Below are positions 1 through 8,042 of a DNA stretch of 43,609 nt, one piece after another. The notes beneath the pieces were generated by a model. It saw only the letters and a list, made by a program, of their open reading frames with translations, ran no database searches and was not told the DNA's origin. Made by a program: the position numbers and the translations under genes. This DNA comes from Armatimonadota bacterium. GTDB lineage: Bacteria; Armatimonadota; Chthonomonadetes; Chthonomonadales; CAJBBX01. The stretch spans positions 1-43,609 of the forward strand of contig JAPLCQ010000146.1 of the NCBI GenBank assembly GCA_026392115.1. The letters run 5' to 3'. Each line of letters begins with the position of its first letter. Position 1 is the stretch's first letter.

Positions 1-2
1 AC

Positions 3-188
3 GACATGCACGGCAACGTGGCCGAGTGGCTGCAGGAGACGGCGCCCGGCTCCGGCGCGAGGCGGCTAGCCGCCGGCGGATCGTGGGCCGACCTGCCCCA
101 GGAGGCGCGCGTCGGCGCCGTACGGCGCCACCCCCGGTGGCAACGCGTCTTCGACGTGGGCTTCCGCGTCGTCTGTGACAACCCCTAG
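3..188 (+). CDS. SUMF1/formylglycine-generating-enzyme family protein, C-terminal end only
   Basis: The reading frame is already open at the window edge, so only the last 61 or so residues are present. They carry the hallmark pattern of the SUMF1 (FGE-sulfatase) fold: MHGNVAEW, then GGSW, then a closing GFRVV close to the stop codon. Family members include sulfatase-activating formylglycine-generating enzymes, but many relatives are of unknown function or act on other substrates, and the catalytic part lies outside the window. The next gene starts about 36 bases downstream on the same strand, so they may be co-transcribed. The family call is secure; the exact role cannot be assigned. Confidence 0.85.
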   Translation, partial: DMHGNVAEWLQETAPGSGARRLAAGGSWADLPQEARVGAVRRHPRWQRVFDVGFRVVCDNP

Positions 189-224
189 CCGCCGCCGATG
201 CGGCGCACACTGGAGCGACAACCG

Positions 225-1241
225 ATGATGACCTCACGAGAGCGGGTACTGCGCACGCTGGAGCTTCGCACGCCGGACAGGGCGCCGAGGCAGCTCTGGG
301 TCCTTCCCTGGGCCGTCGATCACCACCCCGAGGCGCTGGACGCCTTGCGCCGCGACTTCCCCGACGACATCAGCGGCGTCTCCGGCCACTGGAGCGAGCT
401 GCCGGCCACTTCGGGCAACCCCTACGAGATCGGAACGTACGTCGACGACTGGGGCAGCGTCTTCACGAACATCCAGAAGGGCGTCATCGGCGAGGTGAAG
501 GAGCCGCTCATCGCCGACTGGCGCACCGACGTGCAGAAGGTGCACATCCCCACCGAGTGGCTCACCGTGGACCGGGACCTGATCAACCGCGACTGCGCCG
601 CCACAACCGCCTTCACCATGGCCGGCGCCTGCCCGAGGCCCTTCGAGCAGCTGCAGTTCCTGCGCGGCACCGAGAACCTCTACATCGACCTGATGGAGCG
701 GCCCGCCGAGATGGTGGGCTTCCTGGGCGCCATGCACAACTACTACTGCGAGCTGCTGGAGGCATGGGCCGCCACCGACGTGGACGCGCTGATGATGATG
801 GACGACTGGGGCACGCAGCGCACGCTCCTGCTGAGCCCGAAGCTCTGGCGCGCCGTCTTCAAGCCGCTCTACCGCGACTACATCGAGATCGCGCATCGGG
901 CGGGCAAGAAGATGTTCATGCACTCCGACGGCCATATCCTATCGGTCATCCCCGACCTGATCGAGCTGGGCCTCGACGCGGTGAACTCCCAGGTCTTCTG
1001 CATGGGCATCGAGAACCTGGCGCCCTACGCGAGCAAGATCACCTTCTGGGGCGAGGTGGATCGCCAGCACCTGCTGCCCTCCGCCACAACCGGGGAGATC
1101 GACGCAGCGGTCCGCACGGTCCACCAGGCGCTCTGGCGCAACGGAGGCTGCATCGCGCAGTGCGAGTTCGGAGCAGGCGCCCGCCCGGACAACGTCCGCC
1201 AGGTCTTCGAGACCTGGGACCAGGCGACGATGGCAGGTTGA
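225..1241 (+). CDS. Uroporphyrinogen decarboxylase-family (URO-D/MtaA-like) protein
   Basis: A protein of 338 residues with the URO-D TIM-barrel pattern: an N-terminal SRERVLRTL segment, an MMMDDWGTQ stretch mid-protein, and FMHSDGHILSVIPDLIE around residue 231, where methyltransferase-type URO-D proteins carry a metal-binding His. The chain ends with the usual CEFGAGARPDNVRQVFETW type of tail. Family members that are not HemE often handle methyl groups bound to corrinoid cofactors, and environmental bacteria carry many copies of unknown substrate; no corrinoid protein is seen next to it here. Start: an ATG at 198 is also in frame, but GGAG at 212-215 sits 9 bases before the ATG at 225, which I prefer. 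A true heme-pathway HemE is unlikely because of the divergent N-terminus and context. Confidence 0.88.
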   Translation: MMTSRERVLRTLELRTPDRAPRQLWVLPWAVDHHPEALDALRRDFPDDISGVSGHWSELPATSGNPYEIGTYVDDWGSVFTNIQKGVIGEVKEPLIADWRTDVQKVHIPTEWLTVDRDLINRDCAATTAFTMAGACPRPFEQLQFLRGTENLYIDLMERPAEMVGFLGAMHNYYCELLEAWAATDVDALMMMDDWGTQRTLLLSPKLWRAVFKPLYRDYIEIAHRAGKKMFMHSDGHILSVIPDLIELGLDAVNSQVFCMGIENLAPYASKITFWGEVDRQHLLPSATTGEIDAAVRTVHQALWRNGGCIAQCEFGAGARPDNVRQVFETWDQATMAG

Positions 1242-1251
1242 GAAGGCGCTC

Positions 1252-1290
1252 AAGAAGGCCACTTTCCTACGTCGGAGAAGTGGCCATCTT
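1252..1290 (+). terminator. Hairpin just after the URO-D gene, possible terminator
   Basis: AAGAAGGCCACTT (1252-1264) pairs with AAGTGGCCATCTT (1278-1290) over 13 positions with one mismatch, leaving a 13-base loop. It begins 10 bases after the stop codon at 1241. There is no run of T after it, so it would be an atypical intrinsic terminator or an mRNA-end stabiliser. Confidence 0.45.
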
Positions 1291-1316
1291 GACACAGGAG
1301 CCCTGCCTCCCATGCC

Positions 1317-1878
1317 GTCATCCTGAGGCCGCCGTCTGGCCGAAGGACCCCCCGTAAGCCGCCCGCCGCGCTTCCGCGTTGCGCTGCGCTTCCGTTGGCG
1401 TCGCGCTGAACGGCGGGGCGGGGTGGTCCCGCAGGCGCGGCGGCTCGGGCCGGGGGGTCCTTCCGCTTCGCGTCAGGATGACGTCAAAGGCACAGGCGCC
1501 GCCTGCCCTTGCCGTCATCCTGAGGCCGCCGTTTGGCCGAAGGACCCCCCCGTAGGCCGCCCGCCGCGCTTCCGCGTTGCGCTGCGCTTCCGTTGGCGTC
1601 GCGCTGAACGGCGGGGCGGACTGGTCCCGCAGGCGCGGCGGCTCACGCCGGGGGATCCTTCCGCTTCGCGTCAGGATGACGTCTAAGGCACAGGCGCCCT
1701 GCCTCCCTTGCCGTCATCCTGAGGCCGCCGTATGGCCGAAGGACCCCCCGTAAGCCGCCCGCCGCGCTTCCGCGTTGCACGGCGCTTCCGTCGGCGTCGC
1801 GCTGAACGGCGGTGCGGGGTGGTCCCGCAGGTGCGGCGGCTCGGGCCGGGGGGTACTTCCGCTTCGCGTCAGGATGAC
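1317..1878. repeat. Three tandem palindromic repeat units (period about 198 bases)
   Basis: Three near-identical units lie at 1317-1482, 1514-1680 and 1713-1878. Each opens with GTCATCCTGA and closes with its inverse TCAGGATGAC. Inside these ends a second pair of inverted arms, CGAAGGACCCCCC and GGGGGGTCCTTCCG, also face each other, so each unit of about 166 bases can fold into one long hairpin. The linkers between units are also related (variants of GGCACAGGCGCC), giving a tandem period of 197-199 bases. Short apparent reading frames across this stretch change with the repeat and match no recognisable protein. I read it as an array of REP/MITE-like intergenic elements with no gene. Confidence 0.85.
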
Positions 1879-1909
1879 GTCAAAGGCACAGGCGCCGCCT
1901 GCCCTTGCC

Positions 1910-2036
1910 GTCGCCCTGGACGCAGTGAAGGGCCCCGACTCCAGCGCTGCGGTGGCTTGCCCGGGGGCTTGCGCTTCGCGCCGGGGTACGAGGGTGCGGT
2001 GCGCGAGTCGGGGTGCTTCGCTTCGCTCAGCACGAC
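1910..2036. repeat. Fourth, divergent palindromic unit at the end of the repeat array
   Basis: This stretch follows the third unit with the same linker and spacing (197 bases from the previous unit start) but has different inner sequence. Its left arm contains GTGAAGGGCCCCGACTC and its right arm GAGTCGGGGTGCTTCGCTT, ending in CTCAGCACGAC, so it is again an inverted repeat but of a second sequence type. It may be a related element family inserted at, or recombined with, the array. The remaining bases to 2212 hold no gene that I can recognise. Confidence 0.65.
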
Positions 2037-2212
2037 CGTCAACGACACAGGCGGCCACGGCCATACCGTCGGTTGAGTATGGCCGGGCAGCCGTTCGCAG
2101 GGACCGTATCGAAACCACGGCGCGCGCAGGCTACCGGACTCGGGCACGGAGGCCCGAGCCACCGGGGGCGGCGCGGCGAACAGGCGCTCGACCGACGCTC
2201 TGGACCGTTCGC

Positions 2213-3304
2213 CTAGCGCTTCCACTCCTTCAGCTTGGCCTCTAGTTCCTTGGCCATCTCCGGCGGGTAGCTCGCTCCGGATTTCCTCAGGAGCGCTACG
2301 GCCTGCGTCTGGGTGCTGATGGCCTGGGCCTTGTTGCCGGACTTGAAGTAGGCGACCGCCAGCGTGTCCAGGATCATGGGGTCGGCGTTCTTGCTCGCCT
2401 GGGCGGCGCGCTTGGCTATGGCGAGGGCCAGCGGGTAGTTGCGGGTCTTCAGCGGGCTCTGATCGTCCACCAGGGGCCAGGCGAGCTGGTTCAGCATCTG
2501 GGCGTCGGCGCTGAAGATGCCGGCGCTGAGCTGCTTGGCGAACGCGTACATGGCCTTCTCGTCGGAGCGCATCAGCACCATGAACTTGGTCATGCTCAGG
2601 TTGGCCCGCATGTCCGGGTTCGCGGCGATGATCTTGTCGATGGCCACGAGGGCGCCCTTGTAGTCCTGCTTGTTCAGGGCGGCCATCATGGGGGCCATCA
2701 GCTCGCTCTGCTTGCGCTGCTCGGCTTCGCGCTTCTCACGCTCGGCGGCGGCGGTGGCCGGGTTGAACGTTCCGGCCAGCACCTGGTCGAGGACCTTGTC
2801 CAGGCCGTCCATGGGGTGGCCGATCCACGCGATCTTGCCGGTTCCGTCCACCACGAAGGCCGACGGGATGCCGTTCTGTCCCGCGGCGGTCATCCACGTC
2901 TTGGCCATGGTCTTCTCGGGGCCGTCGACCGCCACGTTGTAGTCCATCTTGTCGCCCATCTCTTTGACGAACTGGTCGACCTTCTCCATGTACGCGGTGT
3001 CGGCGTCGTTGGCCTGGCGCTCCCAGACGCTGACGCCGACGAAGGTCACCTTGCCCGCCAGCTTCTTGGCCATCTCGGTCAGGTGCGGGATGCTGGTCTT
3101 GCACGGGCCGCACCAGGTGGCCCAGAACTCGACGACGTAGGTCTTCCCCGCCTCGAACGAGGAGACCTCGGCGCCCTTCACCCACTTCGCCACCCTGATC
3201 GGCGGCGCCGCGTCCTGCACCTTGAGAGTAGGCGTCTGAGCCGACGCCGCGACCCCTCCGACCACCACCGCAGCCGCCAGGGCCGCAAGCGTACGCACTC
3301 GCAT
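2213..3304 (-). CDS. Secreted TlpA-type thioredoxin-like protein with a C-terminal helical (TPR-like) region
   Basis: A protein of 363 residues. Residues 1-22 form a Sec signal peptide (MRVRTLAALAAAVVVGGVAA then SAQ), so it acts outside the cytoplasm. Residues about 28-180 form a TlpA/ResA-like thioredoxin domain with the redox-active WCGPC motif (Cys65 and Cys68) and a GIPSAFVVD segment carrying the cis-proline expected in thioredoxins. The last half is helical and rich in Ala, with a stretch (PLALAIAKRAAQASKNADPMILDTLA, split here from its flanks) that looks like TPR-type repeats. Such proteins reduce disulfides in cytochrome maturation or other extracytoplasmic substrates; the partner is unknown. 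The start at 3304 is set by AAGGAG seven bases upstream. The frame extends to 3442 but that extension has no signal peptide. It is divergent from the glycerate kinase gene. Confidence 0.88.
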   Translation of the reverse strand: MRVRTLAALAAAVVVGGVAASAQTPTLKVQDAAPPIRVAKWVKGAEVSSFEAGKTYVVEFWATWCGPCKTSIPHLTEMAKKLAGKVTFVGVSVWERQANDADTAYMEKVDQFVKEMGDKMDYNVAVDGPEKTMAKTWMTAAGQNGIPSAFVVDGTGKIAWIGHPMDGLDKVLDQVLAGTFNPATAAAEREKREAEQRKQSELMAPMMAALNKQDYKGALVAIDKIIAANPDMRANLSMTKFMVLMRSDEKAMYAFAKQLSAGIFSADAQMLNQLAWPLVDDQSPLKTRNYPLALAIAKRAAQASKNADPMILDTLAVAYFKSGNKAQAISTQTQAVALLRKSGASYPPEMAKELEAKLKEWKR

Positions 3305-3420
3305 CGTATTCTCCTTGGATCGGTCCGCACTACCGGGCGCGGAGCCCATTGCGTTATACTCCACGCGGCGGCACGGCGTGCCCGGCAAGGGCGCCGACGG
3401 GGCCGTAGCGGGGAACACAA

Positions 3421-4743
3421 GTGCAGATTCGCGGCGGCGCAACCAGCCCCGCGGCCGAACTGGCCCGGGCGATCTACGCTCATACGCTGGACGAGGTCCG
3501 GGGCGACCGCCTCACGCGGCGGCACGTCTCGATGGATGGCGCGGTCCTTCGCCTGGGTCCGCACCGGTACGCTCTGGACGGAATCGGGGCCATCCGCGCG
3601 GTGGCGATCGGCAAGGCGGCCGTGGGAATGGCTCGGGCCGCCGGCGACGCGCTGGGCGAGAAGCTGGGCCCTGGCCTCGCGGTGACGAAGCTCGGAGCGG
3701 GCGAGGCCGTCCCCGGCGTCAGGGTGCTGGAGGCGGCGCACCCCGCGCCGGATGCGAGCTCGCTGGCGGCGGGCATGGCGGTGGCGGAAGCCGTCGCCGG
3801 GTCGCGAACCGGCGACCTGACGATCTGCCTCCTCTCCGGCGGAGCCTCGGCCCTGGCCGAGTTGCCCGTCGACGGGGTGGCTCTGGAGGATTTGGCGCAT
3901 GTAACCATGGCGCTCATGCGCGGCGGCGCGGCCATCGACGACCTGAACGCGGTGCGCGGCTGCCTCTCGAGCCTGAAGCGCGGGGGCCTGGCGCGCCTCG
4001 CGGCTCCCGCCCAGGTGGTCTGCCTGGTCCTCTCGGATGTCCTCGGCAACCCGCTGGGGGTGATCGGCTCCGGCCCCTGCTTCGGCGCGGGAGCGCGTCC
4101 CGACGCCGCCCGTGACGCGCTGCGCCGGCACGGCGTCTGGGACGGGTGCCCGGCATCGGTCCGCGCGCGACTGGAGCGGGCCCCTACCCTCTCGCCCCCC
4201 GTTGCGGAGGCGCGCCACGTCATCGTCTGCGACATCGACACCGCGCTGACGGCCGCCGCGGACGCGGCGCGAGCCCTCGGGTTGCGCCCCCTCGTCGTGA
4301 CGAACCGCCTTGTGGGCGAGGCCGACGAGGCCGGTCGGCGCCTCGGCGACCTGGCGCGGGAGCTGCTGGACCCGGCCAGCCGCGGCGGGTACGACTGCCT
4401 GATCCTGGGAGGCGAGACCACCGTGACGGTGCGCGGGACGGGGCTCGGCGGCCGGTGCCAGGTCGCCGCCGCCGCCGCCGCCGGAGTCCTGCGCGGCACG
4501 GAGGGGCTTGCCGTCCTGGCGGCGGGCACCGACGGCACCGATGGACCCACCGACGCGGCGGGCGGTCTCGTCGACGGCCAGACGGCCCTGCGCGCCGAGG
4601 AACGGGGGCTCGACCTGGAGCAGCGCCTGACCGAGAGCGACAGCTATCACTGGCTCCAGGGCGCGGGCGGCCTCATCCGGACCGGCCCGACGCACAGCAA
4701 CGTGAACGACCTCCACCTCGTCGTGGCGGCCCTGAGGCGTTGA
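3421..4743 (+). CDS. Glycerate 2-kinase (DUF4147 plus MOFRL domains)
   Basis: A protein of 440 residues starting with GTG. The N-terminal DUF4147 domain contains AIGKAAVGMARA, LLSGGASALAELP near residue 138, and LSDVLGNPLGVIGSGP. The C-terminal MOFRL domain follows from about residue 330, with GGETTVTVRG, GLGGRCQ and AAGTDGTDGPTDAAGG. These are family hallmarks of the class II glycerate kinases that phosphorylate D-glycerate to 2-phosphoglycerate, linking glyoxylate or hydroxypyruvate use to lower glycolysis. Older annotations call some members hydroxypyruvate reductase (TtuD). Length is normal for the family. The gene diverges from the TlpA-like gene across 116 bases; a TATACT hexamer at 3355-3360 could be a -10 element but I see no matching -35. 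An O-methyltransferase gene follows 50 bases later. Confidence 0.92.
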   Translation: MQIRGGATSPAAELARAIYAHTLDEVRGDRLTRRHVSMDGAVLRLGPHRYALDGIGAIRAVAIGKAAVGMARAAGDALGEKLGPGLAVTKLGAGEAVPGVRVLEAAHPAPDASSLAAGMAVAEAVAGSRTGDLTICLLSGGASALAELPVDGVALEDLAHVTMALMRGGAAIDDLNAVRGCLSSLKRGGLARLAAPAQVVCLVLSDVLGNPLGVIGSGPCFGAGARPDAARDALRRHGVWDGCPASVRARLERAPTLSPPVAEARHVIVCDIDTALTAAADAARALGLRPLVVTNRLVGEADEAGRRLGDLARELLDPASRGGYDCLILGGETTVTVRGTGLGGRCQVAAAAAAGVLRGTEGLAVLAAGTDGTDGPTDAAGGLVDGQTALRAEERGLDLEQRLTESDSYHWLQGAGGLIRTGPTHSNVNDLHLVVAALRR

Positions 4744-4793
4744 GCGGTAAGCTACACCCATCGGCGGCGTCACCACAGACTGCAAGGAAACCC

Positions 4794-5804
4794 ATGAGCG
4801 ATACACGACCGGACCCCGGCATCATCTTCAGCCTCTCCACGGCCTACTGGGCCTCGGCCTGCCTGCTGGGCGCCAACGAGCTGGGCCTCTTCGGCGCGCT
4901 GGCCGCCGGACCGGCGACGGCGTGCGAAGCCGCGCAGAAGGTCGGCGCCGACGCGCGGGCCTGCGAGACGCTGCTCGACGCTCTGGCGGGGCACGGGCTG
5001 CTCGCCAAGTCCGAGGACCGCTACGCGCTGACGCCGGCCTCGCGGGCCTACCTGGCTCCGGGCTCGCCGGCCTATCTGGGCAGCGCGCTGAGGTGGAGCC
5101 AGGACCAGTACGGCGCCTTCGGCCGCCTGGCCGAGACCGTCCGCACCGGCCGCCCCGCCGTGGCGCCCGAGCTGCACCTCGGGGCCGACGAGGAACAGAC
5201 GCGAGCCTTCGTGCTGGGGATGCACGAGCGGGCGCTGGGCGTGGCCCGCGGCGTCGTGCCGTTCATCGACCTCGGCGGCGCGCGCGAGCTGCTGGACGTG
5301 GGCGGCGGACCGGGCACCTACTCGGCGCTGCTGGCCCAGGCCGATCCGAACCTGCACAGCACCGTGCTGGACCTGCCGGCGGTGGTAGCCATCGCGGCGG
5401 AGCTGATCGCGGCCGTTGGGCTTCAGGACCGCGTGGGCGTGGTGGGCGGCGACGCCACGTCGGGCGAGTACGGCGCGGGCGCCTACGACGCTGTGCTCTT
5501 CTCCGGCGTGCTGCACCAGATGGCTCCCGCCACCATCTCCCGCATGTTCGCCGGCGCCGTCCGCGCGCTGCGGCCCGGCGGGCGGGTGATCGTCTCGGAC
5601 ATGATGCTCGGCGACGACAAGACGGAACCCGCCTTCTCCACGCTCTTCTCGGTGCTCATGCTGCTCACCAGCGCCGAGGGCGCCGTCTTCGCCGAGGGCG
5701 AATGCGCGGCGTGGCTGACCGAAGCGGGGCTCACCGACGTGACCGTCCGTCGGCTGCCGCCGCCCCTGCCCTACAGCGTGGTGACCGGCCGCAAGCCGAC
5801 CTGA
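4794..5804 (+). CDS. SAM-dependent O-methyltransferase of the acetylserotonin/caffeate (family 2) type
   Basis: A protein of 336 residues. The first 100 residues form the winged-helix dimerisation region typical of family 2 O-methyltransferases (AYWASACLLGANELGLFGAL and a RYALTPASRAYL wing). The Rossmann domain carries the SAM-binding motif DVGGGPG at residues 168-174, followed by VLDLPAVV and GVLHQM, where the His is at the position of the general base in small-molecule O-methyltransferases. The substrate is likely a hydroxylated small molecule but cannot be named. AAGGAA lies about seven bases before the ATG at 4794; the frame runs further upstream but those residues overlap the glycerate kinase gene in another frame. 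It ends 10 bases from the convergent argJ gene. Confidence 0.88.
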   Translation: MSDTRPDPGIIFSLSTAYWASACLLGANELGLFGALAAGPATACEAAQKVGADARACETLLDALAGHGLLAKSEDRYALTPASRAYLAPGSPAYLGSALRWSQDQYGAFGRLAETVRTGRPAVAPELHLGADEEQTRAFVLGMHERALGVARGVVPFIDLGGARELLDVGGGPGTYSALLAQADPNLHSTVLDLPAVVAIAAELIAAVGLQDRVGVVGGDATSGEYGAGAYDAVLFSGVLHQMAPATISRMFAGAVRALRPGGRVIVSDMMLGDDKTEPAFSTLFSVLMLLTSAEGAVFAEGECAAWLTEAGLTDVTVRRLPPPLPYSVVTGRKPT

Positions 5805-5814
5805 ACCCGCCGCC

Positions 5815-7038
5815 CTACGTGTGGTACTCGGCGTTGATCTTGATGTAGTCGTACGAGAAGTCGCAGGTCCAGAACGTGGCCTGCTCGCCGCCCGAGCGCA
5901 GGTCGACGACGAGCCTTACCTCGCTCTCGGCCAGCGTCTCGCGGGCGGCGGCCGCGTCGAACGAAGCGCCCGCGCCGTCCACGTAGACGGGGATGCCGCC
6001 GATGGCCACGCGGAGGCGCTCGGGATCGAACGCCACGCCGCACTTGCCGGCGGCCGCCAGGATGCGGCCCCAGTTGGGGTCGTTGCCGTAGAGCGCCGTC
6101 TTGACCAGCGGCGAGTCGGCGATGCCGCGGGCGATGGTCTCGGCGTCCCGCTCGGTCCGGGCGCCCTTCACCACGACCTCCACCAGCTTCGTGGCGCCCT
6201 CGCCGTCGCGGGCCAGCTCGCGGGCCAGGTAGCGGCAGACGCGCTCGACGCCCTGGCAGAAGTCGTCAAAGGCCGGCCCCTCGGCGACGATCTCGACGCC
6301 GGACGCCCCGCCGGCCAGGAGGGCCACGGTGTCGTTGGTGCTCGTGTCGCTGTCCACGGTGACCCGGTTGAAGGTCCGCGCCACGGCGGCCGAGAGCGCC
6401 TCCTGCAGCAGGCCAGCGGGCACGGCGGCGTCGGTGGTGATGAAGCAGAGCATCGTGGCCATGTTCGGCGCGATCATGCCCGAGCCCTTGCAGGAGCCGC
6501 CGATGCGCAACTCGCCCTCCCATGCGTCGCTCTGCATCTGGACCGCGATCGTCTTCGGCCGCATGTCGGTGGTCATCATGGCGCGGGCCACGGCCATGTC
6601 GACCCCGCCCTCGCGGTCCAGCGCGTCGGCGGCGCGGGGGATGCCGTCCTCCAGCTTCTCCATGGGCATGGTATGGCCGATGACGCCCGTAGAGGCCACG
6701 AAGACCTCGTCGGTGCTGATCCGCAGGCAGGCCGCGGCGAGTTCCGCCATGCGGAGCGCGTCGGCGTCGCCTCGGGCGCCGTTGCAGGCGTTGGCGTTGC
6801 CCGCGTTACAGACGACGGCCCGCGCGCTCCCGTGGGCGGCCACACGCTTGCTGTGCCGCACGCTGGCGGCCTGGACCACATTGGTGGTGAAGACGGCCGC
6901 GGCGGAGGCAGACGTCTCGCTGAAGATGAGAGCGAGGTCGTCGCCCTGGGTCTTCAGCCCGCAGCGCACTCCAGCCGCCACGAAGCCCAGAGGGAACGTG
7001 ACCCCCAGATCGGTGTGCTGCTTCCATTGGGTGAGCAT
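5815..7038 (-). CDS. argJ: Bifunctional glutamate N-acetyltransferase / amino-acid N-acetyltransferase (ArgJ)
   Basis: A protein of 407 residues that matches ArgJ along its length. It transfers the acetyl group from N-acetylornithine to glutamate, and in bifunctional forms uses acetyl-CoA, in arginine synthesis. The self-cleavage site is present as MATMLCF, with nucleophile Thr195 after Ala194, so the precursor should split into alpha and beta chains. Other hallmarks are the CNAGNANACNGARG loop, STGVIGHTMP, SCKGSGMIAPN, and the C-terminal GNDPNWGRILAAAG. The protein ends with YIKINAEYHT, the expected tail. ATG at 7038 is chosen because GGAG lies about ten bases upstream and it gives the standard family length. 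No other arg genes are in the window. Transcription converges with the O-methyltransferase gene. Confidence 0.97.
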   Translation of the reverse strand: MLTQWKQHTDLGVTFPLGFVAAGVRCGLKTQGDDLALIFSETSASAAAVFTTNVVQAASVRHSKRVAAHGSARAVVCNAGNANACNGARGDADALRMAELAAACLRISTDEVFVASTGVIGHTMPMEKLEDGIPRAADALDREGGVDMAVARAMMTTDMRPKTIAVQMQSDAWEGELRIGGSCKGSGMIAPNMATMLCFITTDAAVPAGLLQEALSAAVARTFNRVTVDSDTSTNDTVALLAGGASGVEIVAEGPAFDDFCQGVERVCRYLARELARDGEGATKLVEVVVKGARTERDAETIARGIADSPLVKTALYGNDPNWGRILAAAGKCGVAFDPERLRVAIGGIPVYVDGAGASFDAAAARETLAESEVRLVVDLRSGGEQATFWTCDFSYDYIKINAEYHT

Positions 7039-7099
7039 GGGCGTCTTCTCCGTGCAGCGGCCGAAAGCGGCCACCAGAGGGTCCAGGATAGCGTCTGCA

Positions 7100-7105
7100 T
7101 ATAAT
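7100..7105 (+). promoter_or_regulatory. Perfect TATAAT hexamer between argJ and the NlpC/P60 gene
   Basis: TATAAT sits 82 bases upstream of the NlpC/P60 start and is preceded by TG two bases earlier. I see no good TTGACA at 16-18 bases upstream, so it would depend on other contacts. It is a plausible -10 element for the gene at 7187 and possibly for the long redox operon behind it. Confidence 0.4.
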
Positions 7106-7186
7106 AGCCCACGGGCGCGGGGCCGCCGCCGCGATCGAGCCGGAGGTATACTCGCGTTCAGCGCGGTTTGACCGCACACCCACATC

Positions 7187-7972
7187 ATGACCCACGCAAC
7201 CAGAGCCACCCTGAGCACCCTGGCGCTCCTCGTGCCGCTGTCGCCCGCGCGCGGCCAGTCGTCACCGGAGGAGCAGTTCCGGCGCGCCAACGAGCGCATC
7301 AGCCGGGGCGGCACAGCCACGACTTCCCGCGCGCCGGTCCGCTCCGAGGCCTATCTGGGCCGCCTGGGCGTCATCACGCAGGCGACCAACATCCACGTGA
7401 CGCGCTCCTCGGCATCGGCCGTGCTGGCCCGCGTGGAGGCCGGAACCTATGTCTGCCTCCGGAGCCAATCGCCGCGCTGGTACGGACTGCTCATGGCGGA
7501 CCGGACGCTGGGTTGGACCCAGAAGGCGCGCGTGAGGATGCTGGACTTCAACGTCGTCGGCTCGGCGGGCCACGCGGCGCCCTCCATGGGCGGCTCCGAG
7601 GGCCTCTCCGGCGGGCAGCGAAGGGTCATCGAAGTGGCGTACAGCTTCCTCGGCATCCCGTATAAGTGGGGTGGGACCACGGGCGCGGGCATCGACTGCT
7701 CGGCCTTCGTCCAGAGGTGCTTCGCGTTGGCCGGCGTGCGGCTGCCCCGCACGGCGGCGGAGCAGTTCCGCTACGGCTCTCCGGTCCCGGTCGAGCTGCT
7801 GCAGACGGCGGACCGGCTCTACTTCGCGAGCGGCAACGGGCGGATTTCGCATACCGGCATCTATCTCGGCAACGGGTACTTCATCCACTCCTCCACCAAC
7901 CGGCGGGGCGTGGCGATCAGCGCCCTGAACGAGGCCCTCTACGCCAGGATGTACGCCGGCGCGCGCAGGTAG
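7187..7972 (+). CDS. Secreted NlpC/P60-family cell-wall hydrolase with SH3-like domain
   Basis: A protein of 261 residues. Residues 1-23 look like a Sec signal peptide. Residues about 57-122 form a bacterial SH3-like domain (GVITQATNIHVTRS and a GW near residue 110), which usually binds peptidoglycan. Residues about 143-256 form an NlpC/P60 domain with Cys171 in GIDCSAF, His222 in ISHTGIYLG and His234 in YFIHSS, the expected Cys-His-His catalytic set. The common DCSG is DCSA here. Family members are gamma-D-glutamyl-diamino-acid endopeptidases that cut peptide stems of peptidoglycan. It lies 70 bases before the redox operon on the same strand, and could be its first gene or an independent unit. 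Confidence 0.92.
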   Translation: MTHATRATLSTLALLVPLSPARGQSSPEEQFRRANERISRGGTATTSRAPVRSEAYLGRLGVITQATNIHVTRSSASAVLARVEAGTYVCLRSQSPRWYGLLMADRTLGWTQKARVRMLDFNVVGSAGHAAPSMGGSEGLSGGQRRVIEVAYSFLGIPYKWGGTTGAGIDCSAFVQRCFALAGVRLPRTAAEQFRYGSPVPVELLQTADRLYFASGNGRISHTGIYLGNGYFIHSSTNRRGVAISALNEALYARMYAGARR

Positions 7973-8042
7973 GCCCCGCCGCTGACGCTGACGCGGCGAC
8001 CGAAGTCGGCGCCATCGCCGGTCAGGAGAGACGCACCCCACG

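Noticed and set aside
1317-2036. Possible CRISPR array
   Set aside because: Units are about 166 bases and palindromic, linkers are themselves similar rather than unique spacers, and no cas gene is near.
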